64,000 bases of DNA from Croceibacterium ferulae (GTDB lineage Bacteria > Pseudomonadota > Alphaproteobacteria > Sphingomonadales > Sphingomonadaceae), in NCBI RefSeq assembly GCF_003660445.1, contig NZ_QZVQ01000007.1, positions 62,001 to 126,000 on the forward strand, read 5' to 3'. The notes beneath the pieces are model-generated. The model was not told the DNA's origin. It saw only the letters and a list, made by a program, of their open reading frames with translations, and did not search any database. The position numbers were made by a program, and so were the translations under genes. Each line of letters starts with the position of its first letter. The first letter of the stretch is position 1. Below are positions 7,339-15,527 of the stretch, one piece after another.

Positions 7339-9401
7339 GCGCAGATCACCCATTCTACGACCGGCACACTCACGGTTTCGTGCGCGTGGCGACCTCTACC
7401 CCTGCGGTGCGCACGGCCGACGTCATCTTCAACCGTGATGCCATCCTGACAGAAGCCCGCCGGGCGCACGATTGCGGCGTGGACCTGCTGGTCTATCCCG
7501 AACTTTCCCTATCCTCCTACTCGCTGGACGATCTGGTGATGCAGGATGCGCTGCTGGACGCGGTCGAGCAGTCCGTGGCCATGCTAGTGGAGGCGAGTGC
7601 CAGCTTGGCGCCCGTGCTGCTGGTCGGTGCACCGTTGCGACATCGTGGCCGCCTGTACAATTGCGCTCTGGCGATTGCCGACGGGCGATTGCTGGGCGTC
7701 GTGCCGAAGAGCTACCTGCCCAATTACCGCGAGTTCTACGAGAAGCGGTGGTTCGCCCATGGCCGCGACATCCGCGGCGGCATGTCCATCCGGGTCGCCG
7801 GAGAGGATGTCCCGTTCGGCTGCGACCTGCTGTTCGCCTCCGCCCGGCTGCCCGGCTTCATGTTCCATGCGGAGATCTGCGAGGACGTCTGGGCGCCCAT
7901 CCCGCCCTCCAGCTACGGCGCGCTCGCCGGGGCGACCATCTTGGCCAACCTGTCCGCCAGCAACATCGTGATCGGCAAGGCTGACGAACGCCATCTGCTG
8001 TGCCGTGCGCACTCCTCGCGCACGGCCAGCGCCTATGTCTATTCGGCCGCCGGCCATGGGGAAAGCACGACCGATCTCGCCTGGGATGGTCAGGGCATGA
8101 TCTACGAACTGGGCGACCTGCTGGCCGAAAGCGCCCGCTTCGAACGCAGCCCCGAATTGTGCATCGCCGATGTCGATACGCAGCGTATCCTGGGCGACCG
8201 ACTGCGATTGCAGACGTTCAACGACAATGCGGAGGAAGCCGGCCGGCCGGAGGATCACTTCACCACCATCACCTTCGACCACCAGCCCGCCGCTGCCCCG
8301 GCCGATGCAGCGCTGATCCGGCCGATCCGGCGTTTCCCCTTCGTGCCCAACCGTCCACAGAAGCTGGACGATGATTGTTTCGAGGCGTTCAACATCCAGG
8401 TCGATGGCCTGATGCGTCGCTTTGAGTCTACTCGTGGCGAAAGCATGGTGATCGGCGTGTCGGGCGGGCTCGATTCCACCCATGCGCTGATCGTTGCCGC
8501 CAAGGTGTGCGACCGCCTGGGCCTGCCGCGCACCACCATCCGCGGTTTCACCATGCCGGGCTTCGGCACCTCCGCCGGTACGAAGTCCAATGCATGGAAG
8601 CTGATGGATGCGCTGGGCATCCAGTCGGAGGAGATCGACATCCGACCAGCCGCAGAACGGATGCTGGCCGATATCGGCCATCCCTATTCGCGGGGCGAGA
8701 AGATCTATGACGTGACCTTCGAGAATGTGCAGGCGGGCCTGCGCACCGATTACCTGTTCCGCCTGGCAGGGCAGCATCGCGGCTTCGTGATCGGCACGGG
8801 AGACCTCAGTGAACTGGCGCTTGGCTGGTGCACATATGGCGTGGGCGACCAGATGAGCCATTATGCAGTCAATGCCGGCGTGCCCAAGACGCTGATGCAA
8901 TATCTGATCCGCTGGGCCACCCGGACCAACCAGTTCGACGAGGCGACCGATACTGTGCTGGAAGCGATCCTGGGACAGGAAATCAGCCCCGAACTGATCC
9001 CGCAAGGGGAGGATGAGGAGTTGCAGAGCACGGAGGGCACTGTCGGCCCTTACGAGCTGAACGACTTCTTCCTGCATCACATCATGCGCTTCGGGCAGCG
9101 GCCGTCCAAGGTTGCCTTCCTGGCCTGGCACGCATGGCGCGATGTGACGGGCGGCATGTGGCCGCCCGAGTTCCCGGAACACGGCCGCAACCAGTACGAA
9201 CTTGCCACGATCCGGCACTGGCTGGAGAAGTTCGTGCACCGCTTCTTTGCGACGACCCAGTTCAAGCGCAGCGCCATTCCCAACGGTCCGAAGGTCAGCT
9301 CTGGCGGGGCGCTCAGCCCACGGGGCGACTGGCGGGCGCCGTCCGATGCCAGCTCGGCGGTGTGGCTGGCGGAGTTGAAGGCGATGTTGCCACCGGAGTG
9401 A
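7335..9401 (+). CDS. nadE: Glutamine-dependent NAD+ synthetase
   Basis: Converts nicotinate adenine dinucleotide to NAD+ with ammonia from glutamine; 688 residues, the full length for the glutamine-dependent type. The N-terminal nitrilase-like glutaminase has the Glu56 (YPELSLS), Lys125 (VPKSYLPN) and Cys182 (HAEICEDVW) triad. The C-terminal synthetase has the pyrophosphate loop SGGLDST near residue 378 and GTGDLSELALGW. GTG start, overlapping the pncC stop. Confidence 0.95.
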   Translation: MSADHPFYDRHTHGFVRVATSTPAVRTADVIFNRDAILTEARRAHDCGVDLLVYPELSLSSYSLDDLVMQDALLDAVEQSVAMLVEASASLAPVLLVGAPLRHRGRLYNCALAIADGRLLGVVPKSYLPNYREFYEKRWFAHGRDIRGGMSIRVAGEDVPFGCDLLFASARLPGFMFHAEICEDVWAPIPPSSYGALAGATILANLSASNIVIGKADERHLLCRAHSSRTASAYVYSAAGHGESTTDLAWDGQGMIYELGDLLAESARFERSPELCIADVDTQRILGDRLRLQTFNDNAEEAGRPEDHFTTITFDHQPAAAPADAALIRPIRRFPFVPNRPQKLDDDCFEAFNIQVDGLMRRFESTRGESMVIGVSGGLDSTHALIVAAKVCDRLGLPRTTIRGFTMPGFGTSAGTKSNAWKLMDALGIQSEEIDIRPAAERMLADIGHPYSRGEKIYDVTFENVQAGLRTDYLFRLAGQHRGFVIGTGDLSELALGWCTYGVGDQMSHYAVNAGVPKTLMQYLIRWATRTNQFDEATDTVLEAILGQEISPELIPQGEDEELQSTEGTVGPYELNDFFLHHIMRFGQRPSKVAFLAWHAWRDVTGGMWPPEFPEHGRNQYELATIRHWLEKFVHRFFATTQFKRSAIPNGPKVSSGGALSPRGDWRAPSDASSAVWLAELKAMLPPE

Positions 9402-9656
9402 TGCTTCCATCCTGCGAATAAATTGCAAAAGGCAGCTTGACCAAGCCTCGCCAGAGCTGCAGTTTGCCTGCAATTCAGTTGCAATAGCGGAGATGCAGGA
9501 TGGAGTTGCTGTTCAGCCATCACCTGGCATGCGGATGTTCGCAATGGCCGGCGCGGTCCGGCGCCACAGCCCTGGAGGTCCGCCCTCCATGCGCCGTATT
9601 GGCGCAGTCACTGCGATATCGGGATGGAAGGTTCCACCCCGGAACGGTGCGCGCCG

Positions 9657-10091
9657 ATGTATGAATTCGTCGACCGCCCGCTTGCGCGGCAGGATCGCGG
9701 GGTCCAGCTGTTCGTCTGGGCGATGCGCCAATGGGCGACTGCGGCGATCGACGGGCGGTGCGTCTGCCGGCTGGTGGATTGCGCCTTCCGCTCCGCCGAC
9801 CTGCGCGGGGCAACCGAGCCGCTCCATCAAGGGATGCGGGCGCTATGCCACCATGGCCGCACCCCCATGCGCTTCGGCGCAGTCGAGCGCACATCTGTGA
9901 CGGAGCACGAGGCGATCCTGCTTTCCGCCCTAGTCGCGGCGGATCACGGCCGCGACCAGGCGGTGGATGCAATCTGCGAAGCGCTGGTCGACCTGTCGGC
10001 CGCGCCTGCCCTGGCCGCCAGTCTCAAGGCGTTGGCCGGCGCCTTTGCCGACGCCAGGCTCGGCTTTGCCGCAGCCGATTGCCCGCGCTGA
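9657..10091 (+). CDS. Unrecognised protein upstream of ferredoxin-NADP reductase
   Basis: A 144-residue predicted soluble, mostly helical protein that I cannot assign to a family. Codon use is like its neighbours, and no other long frame competes. Features include VQLFVWAMRQW near residue 18, a Cys-rich patch (GRCVCRLVDC), and VTEHEAILLSAL in the second half. A similar layout (RQW...DG, then a DEC-ALLATL element) occurs in the protein after ferredoxin-NADP reductase, so the two may be paralogues. An upstream start 33 bases earlier is possible. The 255 bases between nadE and this gene hold TTGCA-rich imperfect inverted repeats (9430-9485) but no recognisable gene. Confidence 0.55.
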   Translation: MYEFVDRPLARQDRGVQLFVWAMRQWATAAIDGRCVCRLVDCAFRSADLRGATEPLHQGMRALCHHGRTPMRFGAVERTSVTEHEAILLSALVAADHGRDQAVDAICEALVDLSAAPALAASLKALAGAFADARLGFAAADCPR

Positions 10092-10295
10092 TACAAGGTC
10101 TGCGCCGCTGCAGTGTCGAAAGGGAAGCGATACTGCCAGAAGGATTGTGCATGTGCAGCCCGCTCCCCACCTAGCCGGTGCCTTGCGCCAGTCTGCATTG
10201 CGGCTATTTGCGCGGGACCTGCTATGCGCAGCGCCGGAAGATCGGGCCGGCGGACGGTCGCAGGGCCGTGGCGGCGCGAATGATATGGGGAATAC

Positions 10296-11108
10296 ATGAA
10301 CGATCTGGTTAGCAATGGCATGGTGCTGGAGCCTACCGCAGCGCTGAGCGTGGAGACGGTCACCTGGGTCCAGCACTGGACGGACGGGCTGTTCAGCTTC
10401 CGCCTGACCCGCGACGCAAGCTTCCGCTTCCGTTCGGGCGAATTCGTGATGATCGGCCTGCCATCCGACAAGAAGCCGCTGCTGCGCGCCTATTCTGTTG
10501 CCAGCGCTTCCTATGACGAGGAGCTGGAGTTCCTGTCCATCGCGGTGCAGGAAGGTCCGCTGACCTCCCGCCTGCAGCATATCCAGCCGGGCGACCAGGT
10601 CTATGTCGGCAAGAAGCCGACCGGCACGCTGGTGACCGACGCGCTGAAGCCGGGCAAGCGGCTGTTCATGCTGTCCACCGGCACGGGTCTGGCCCCCTTC
10701 CTAAGCCTGGCGCGCGACCCGGACGTGTACGACATGTTCGAGGAAATCGTGGTCGTCCACTCCGTGCGCAAGGTCGGCGATCTGGCCTATCGCGAGTTCC
10801 TGGAAAGCAAGCTGGCGGGCGACCCGCTCGTGGAGGACGAGGCCGCACGCCAGTTCCATTACGTGCCGACCGTCACGCGCGAGGAGTTCCACACGACCGG
10901 CCGCATTGATGCGCTGATCGATGATGGCACCCTGTTCAAGGGTCTGTCCGGCCCGGCCACCTTCGATCCGGAGAGCGACCGGATCATGCTGTGCGGCTCC
11001 ATGGCAATGATCAAGGATCTGGCCGCCAAGCTGGAAACCTTCGGCCTGGTGGAAGGCGCGAACAACAAGCCTGGCGATTACGTGATCGAGCGGGCCTTCG
11101 TGGGATAA
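10296..11108 (+). CDS. fpr: Ferredoxin--NADP+ reductase
   Basis: FAD enzyme of 270 residues that moves electrons between NADPH and ferredoxin or flavodoxin. It has the FAD-binding RAYSVAS motif near residue 65, the NADP-binding STGTGLAPFLSL near 127, LCGS near 230, and the compact bacterial C-terminus (YVIERAFVG). Length and motifs match the bacterial Fpr subclass. GGGGAA lies a few bases before the ATG. About 200 bases of non-coding DNA separate it from the preceding gene, so it likely has its own promoter. Confidence 0.93.
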   Translation: MNDLVSNGMVLEPTAALSVETVTWVQHWTDGLFSFRLTRDASFRFRSGEFVMIGLPSDKKPLLRAYSVASASYDEELEFLSIAVQEGPLTSRLQHIQPGDQVYVGKKPTGTLVTDALKPGKRLFMLSTGTGLAPFLSLARDPDVYDMFEEIVVVHSVRKVGDLAYREFLESKLAGDPLVEDEAARQFHYVPTVTREEFHTTGRIDALIDDGTLFKGLSGPATFDPESDRIMLCGSMAMIKDLAAKLETFGLVEGANNKPGDYVIERAFVG

Positions 11109-11113
11109 TATGC

Positions 11114-11602
11114 ATGTATGTCTGCGCCATTGCTGACGGGGGATCGGGCTGCGGGGAGCAGGCGTTGCTGGCGCTGTTCCGGCAGTGGGACCGGCACCGT
11201 CAGGATGGCGCGAACCCGCTGCCGGCGATGGCGAGGCAGGCGGCGGAGCATGGCCGGCAGGCTGGTCTGGCAGCAGATGCCAGCGCCCAGCTGGCGGTCG
11301 CCTGCGACAGCTTCTTCGCGTTGACGGAGGCGTCTCTCGCTCGCGCGCTGCAGGCCGGCAGCGATGATGGGCCACCTTCCGCAGACGAGTGCGCCCTGCT
11401 CGCTACCCTACGGCAGGTGCCGGTCTTGCAGGCGGTCGGGCCCAATCCGGTGCTGCCACATGGTTTGCCCGGTGCGTTGCAATGGGCCGGTTTTGCCGTC
11501 CTGCGCTGGCTGGATCTGGGCGAGGAAGATCAGGTGGAGATTTCGCCTGCGGACGGCTGTCCGTATTCTGCTGGATCAGCTGGGCATCCGGCTGGCGGCT
11601 GA
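11114..11602 (+). CDS. Unrecognised protein after fpr, probably frameshifted near its 3' end
   Basis: Reads as a 162-residue predicted soluble protein with no family I recognise (ALLALFRQWDRHRQDG, ADECALLATLRQVPVL, LQWAGFAVLRWLDLG). The last 20 or so residues as read are low-complexity. From about 11550 the neighbouring frame gives a far more protein-like tail, RTAVRILLDQLGIRLAAER, ending at 11621. Removing one C from the run near 11545 joins the two parts. The gene may therefore truly end at 11621, with a sequencing error, or be a recent frameshift. It begins six bases after the fpr stop and may be co-transcribed. It may be a distant paralogue of the protein at 9657-10091. Confidence 0.5.
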   Translation: MYVCAIADGGSGCGEQALLALFRQWDRHRQDGANPLPAMARQAAEHGRQAGLAADASAQLAVACDSFFALTEASLARALQAGSDDGPPSADECALLATLRQVPVLQAVGPNPVLPHGLPGALQWAGFAVLRWLDLGEEDQVEISPADGCPYSAGSAGHPAGG

Positions 11603-11641
11603 GCGACGGCTAACACCATGACCAATTCGCGGATCTGAAAA

Positions 11642-11660
11642 GGGGAGCCATCGGCTCCCC
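11642..11660 (-). terminator. Intrinsic terminator of the trxA end of the operon
   Basis: Perfect 8-bp stem GGGGAGCC/GGCTCCCC with a three-base loop, followed on the minus strand by TTTT. It closes the run of minus-strand genes from ahcY to trxA. Confidence 0.75.
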
Positions 11661-11678
11661 CCGATCAGTCCTCCAGGA

Positions 11679-11999
11679 TCAGATCTCGCTTTCGATCCAG
11701 CTTTTCAGCTGGCTCTTGGGCGCGGCGCCCAGCTTCTGGGCGATCGGCTCGCCATTCTTGAACAGCACCATCAGCGGGATCGACTGCACGCCCATGCGGC
11801 CGGCGACCTCCGGATTGTCCATGATGTCCATCTTGGCAATGGTCACGCGGCCGTCCAGCTCCTCGCTGATCTCCTCCAGCGCGGGGGCGATCATCTTGCA
11901 CGGTCCGCACCAATCGGCCCAGAAATCCACCAGCACCGGCACATCGGAATCGAGGACGTCGGTCTGGAAGCTGGTGTCGGTAACGGTCTTGGTGGCCAT
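11679..11999 (-). CDS. trxA: Thioredoxin
   Basis: Classic 106-residue thioredoxin, a cytoplasmic disulfide reductase. Active site WADWCGPCKMIAP near residues 28-40, cis-proline loop IPLMVLF near 75, and C-terminal Trp in LKSWIE. It is the last gene of the tsaE-amgK-murU-addB-addA-trxA run, 66 bases after addA and directly before an intrinsic terminator; this placement after addA recurs in sphingomonads. Confidence 0.95.
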   Translation of the reverse strand: MATKTVTDTSFQTDVLDSDVPVLVDFWADWCGPCKMIAPALEEISEELDGRVTIAKMDIMDNPEVAGRMGVQSIPLMVLFKNGEPIAQKLGAAPKSQLKSWIESEI

Positions 12000-12065
12000 G
12001 AATTGATGCTCCTGTCTATCGTTGGGACGTGATGTAAGCGTGACGCGCCCGCAGGCAAGCGGCCA

Positions 12066-15000
12066 TCAGGCCAAGCTTTCCTTCGTGTCCCGCAATGTGC
12101 CCGCGGGGGCGGCCGCCAGCGGGTAGAGCGCGGGCACCTGCGTGTAGAGCACCGCCGCTTCCACCCGGCGATCCGGGTAGATCTCGCTGAGCGCCGCGAG
12201 ATAGGCGGCCATCTGCCGCCGGGTCGCGGCGGGGATCGCATCAACGCTGGCCGGCGGACGGCGTGCTGTCTTGAAGTCGGCCACCAGCACTCGTTCCGGC
12301 GTCACCAGCAGGCGATCGGCGGTGCCGGCGATCACCTGCCCGTCGACCGTCGCCGCCAGCGGCACCTCCGCCAGCGCGTCCGGCCCAAACAGCTCCGCCC
12401 AGGCGGGTTCGGCCAGCACAGCAAGCGTGGTCGCCAGCATCTCGCGCCGCATGTCCTGCGGCAGGTCGGCCGCGTGGCGGGCCAGCCATGCAGAGCCCTG
12501 CTCTTCCCGTACTGCCACCGGCACGGCGGGCAGACGTTCCAGAAGGCGGTGGATCAGCACGCCCCGGCGGGCGGCGAAGCTGGGCTCACCCGGTGCCAGC
12601 GGCGGGTCGGAGCCCTCTTCGCTGCCGGCAGCGGATGGCGCCAGCGGGCGCGGCGGACGCGGCTCCTCGCCGACGGCGCGCACCGCCCATTGCGGAGGCA
12701 CGAAGGGGATCGGCAGCTCGGCCTGTCGGCGCTGCAGGCTGCGCGGGATTTCGGGCGGATCGCCCCATTCGCGCCGGCCGCCCCACACCGGATCGTCAAT
12801 CTCGGTACCAAACATCAAGGGCGACAGGCGGGCATACCAGCTATCTTCGGCGGGTTCGGTCTCCCGCTTGCCCAGCGCGCCGCCGATGAACAGCGCCTCC
12901 TCCGCCCGCGTCATCGCGACATAGAGCAGCCGCCAGTGCTCCTCCCGCTCTTCTGCTTTCGCCCGCGCCTCGGCCGCGGCGATGCGGCCGACCTTCAGTT
13001 CCCGAGGTGGATCGGGCAGCGGGATGACCCGCGCAGAACCGGGCACCTCCTCCGGCAGCACCAGGTCACGCATCGGGCTGGCATCGGGGTTGCCGGTGGA
13101 GTCCGCCAGGATCACGATCGGCGCCTGCAGGCCCTTGGACCCATGCACCGTCATCACCCGCACCAGCCCGCCCGCGCCGGCCTGGTCGCGCTTCAGCTCT
13201 CCCTCCCCGGCATCGAACCAGCGCAGGAAGGCGGTCAGCCCCGGCACCTGCGTGGCGGAGAAAGCGAGCGCCGCATTCAGCAGCTCGTCGATCGGGTCAT
13301 TCGCCTCCCGTCCCAGACGGGCCACCAGCCGGGCCCGGCCCTGCCATGGACCGAGCAACAGCCAGTGGAGCACCGCATGGGGCGGCTCGAAATCCGCGCG
13401 CGCCAGCAGTGCATCCAGCTGCACGCGCAGGGCTAGCACTTCCGGATGGTCGGACCGGCGCAGGTGATCCCACAGCGGCGCCTTGCTGTCCCCGCGCCAG
13501 CCATGCTGCAGCAGCTGCTCCTGGCTCCAGCCCACCAGCGGGCTGACCAGCAGGCACGCCAGGCTGAGATCGTCCAGCGGCTGCGTGGCGAAGCGCAAAG
13601 CCGCCAGCAGGTCCTTCACCGCCAGCGGCGCGCCCAGCCGCAGCCGATCCACGCCCGCCACCGGCACGCCCGCGGCATGCAGCCGCGCGACAATCAGCCC
13701 CGCCAGTTCACGCCGCTTGCGCACCAGCACCATGAAATCGCCCGGCCCCGCCATTCGCGGAGTGCCCTTCACCAGCGGATAGGTGCCGATCATCGCCTTG
13801 ATCTGCGCGGCGATCCGGTCGGCCATGCGGCGTTCGGGGGCGGAGAGCCAGCCTTCGCCGCCCTCTCCTTCCTCGTCGGGCTCCTCGTCTTCGCCGGGCT
13901 GGGCGACGACCGGCCGCCACATCGTGACCATGCCGGCGCGCTCGTCCCCCACATGCGGGGTCGTCGGCCGATCAAGCCCCATGCTCCCGTGCCCGATCAG
14001 GCCAATGGCGGCATCCACGAAGTCCAGCACCGGCTGCGCCGTGCGGTACGAGCGGCCAAGGCCCAGCTCCACCAGTTCGCGCGCGTCGATCCGTTCGGGC
14101 AGCAGGCGGACATTGTCGACCCGGTCCAGCATCGCCTGCGCGAAACGGTTCTTCGCATCTCTGAAATTTTCGGGGCTGGTCCCCTGAAAGCGAAAGATCG
14201 CCTGCTTGTAGTCGCCGACGACAAAGATGGTGCGCAGCTTGTTGTCGTGCTGGCCCTGACCTGCGAAGAAATCCTCTGTCAGCGCGCCAATGATCGACCA
14301 CTGGCTGCTGTTGGTGTCCTGCGCCTCGTCCACCAGGATATGATCGAACCGGCGATCCAGCTTGTAGCGGATCCATTCGCCCATGCCCGGCACCGTCAGC
14401 AGCGCGGCGGCGCGGCGGATGAGGTCGTCGAACTCGATCAGCCCCTCACGCGTCTTGGCCGCATCCCATGCCAGCGCGAAGCGGCGGCCGAGCGACAGGG
14501 CCGGCACCAGCATGTCCGCAAGCTGCAGCAGTGCGGCCCGCTCCTGCACCCGCACGATGCTTTCCAGCACGCGGGCCGCCGTGCCCTCGTAATTGGCGTC
14601 GAGCTTCTCCAGCGATTTCAGGGAGCGCGGCTTGCCCTCTTTCGTGAACAGTGCGCTTTTCAGCGCCTCGAAACTCTCTGCCCGTGCCGCACCGTCGCTG
14701 CCCTGCCACAGCGCGATCGCGTCGACGCATTTCAGCCCGGTGGCCGTCCCCCAGCTGCGATTGACCTCCAGGCAGCGCTGCAGGGCAACGCAGTCGAACA
14801 GCCCGTCGGCGCATAATTCGTGCAGGCTTTCCGGCCCCGCGCCCACCGGCAGGCCCAGCGCCGGCTCGATCCGCGGGCGCAGCGGCTCCTGCCACGCTCC
14901 AGGCCCCCACCACAGGTCGCGCGCGGCGGCGCAGCGCATCAGCCAGCCGCGCGCCTTGTCCGGCCCCAGCCGCAAGGACAAAGCCTCAAGTGCGGCGACC

Positions 15001-15527
15001 GGCTCGCCATCGCCGGTGCTCTGCCACTGGCCGAGCAGATCGGCCAGCACCTGCCGGCCGAGCAGGTCGCGGTCGCGATCCTCCATCGGCTGCGTGCCCG
15101 GCGCCATCTCCGCCTCCTCGGGGAAGGCACCCAGCAGCCATTGGGAAAAGGCATGGATCGTGTCGATCCGCAGACCTCCGCCCGGCGTGTCCAGCACTGC
15201 TGCGAAGCGGGTGCGGGCGCGATCACGCGTGGCATCGTCCGTCGGTGCGCCGATCGCCAGCAGGTCGGTGAACAGCACCGTCTCTTCCAGCCGCACCCAG
15301 CGCGCGAGCACGGCATTGACCCGTTCCGCCATCTCGGCCGCTCCGGCCTTGGTGAAGGTGAGGCACAGGATCTGTTCCGGCGACACATCGGGCTGCAGCA
15401 GCAGCCGAAGCACCCGGGCGGACAGCACCTGCGTCTTGCCGGTGCCGGCGCTGGCACTCAGCCATACGCTGTCCGCCGGATTGACCGCGCGCGCCTGCTC
15501 GCCACGCAGGGGATGGACCTTGCTCAC
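12066..15527 (-). CDS. addA: AddA helicase-nuclease of the AddAB complex
   Basis: Subunit of the AddAB double-strand break repair enzyme that unwinds and resects DNA ends for RecA; about 1,153 residues. UvrD-like helicase motifs: Walker A SASAGTGKTQVL near residue 30, motif II ILVDEAQDTN, motif III FVVGDYKQAIFRFQG, and motif VI RLLYVAMTRAEE. The C-terminal PD-(D/E)XK nuclease shows VLVADFKTARRPP. GTG at 15527 overlaps the addB stop by four bases (GTGA) and is preferred; an ATG at 15542 would add five codons. Confidence 0.92.
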   Translation of the reverse strand: MSKVHPLRGEQARAVNPADSVWLSASAGTGKTQVLSARVLRLLLQPDVSPEQILCLTFTKAGAAEMAERVNAVLARWVRLEETVLFTDLLAIGAPTDDATRDRARTRFAAVLDTPGGGLRIDTIHAFSQWLLGAFPEEAEMAPGTQPMEDRDRDLLGRQVLADLLGQWQSTGDGEPVAALEALSLRLGPDKARGWLMRCAAARDLWWGPGAWQEPLRPRIEPALGLPVGAGPESLHELCADGLFDCVALQRCLEVNRSWGTATGLKCVDAIALWQGSDGAARAESFEALKSALFTKEGKPRSLKSLEKLDANYEGTAARVLESIVRVQERAALLQLADMLVPALSLGRRFALAWDAAKTREGLIEFDDLIRRAAALLTVPGMGEWIRYKLDRRFDHILVDEAQDTNSSQWSIIGALTEDFFAGQGQHDNKLRTIFVVGDYKQAIFRFQGTSPENFRDAKNRFAQAMLDRVDNVRLLPERIDARELVELGLGRSYRTAQPVLDFVDAAIGLIGHGSMGLDRPTTPHVGDERAGMVTMWRPVVAQPGEDEEPDEEGEGGEGWLSAPERRMADRIAAQIKAMIGTYPLVKGTPRMAGPGDFMVLVRKRRELAGLIVARLHAAGVPVAGVDRLRLGAPLAVKDLLAALRFATQPLDDLSLACLLVSPLVGWSQEQLLQHGWRGDSKAPLWDHLRRSDHPEVLALRVQLDALLARADFEPPHAVLHWLLLGPWQGRARLVARLGREANDPIDELLNAALAFSATQVPGLTAFLRWFDAGEGELKRDQAGAGGLVRVMTVHGSKGLQAPIVILADSTGNPDASPMRDLVLPEEVPGSARVIPLPDPPRELKVGRIAAAEARAKAEEREEHWRLLYVAMTRAEEALFIGGALGKRETEPAEDSWYARLSPLMFGTEIDDPVWGGRREWGDPPEIPRSLQRRQAELPIPFVPPQWAVRAVGEEPRPPRPLAPSAAGSEEGSDPPLAPGEPSFAARRGVLIHRLLERLPAVPVAVREEQGSAWLARHAADLPQDMRREMLATTLAVLAEPAWAELFGPDALAEVPLAATVDGQVIAGTADRLLVTPERVLVADFKTARRPPASVDAIPAATRRQMAAYLAALSEIYPDRRVEAAVLYTQVPALYPLAAAPAGTLRDTKESLA

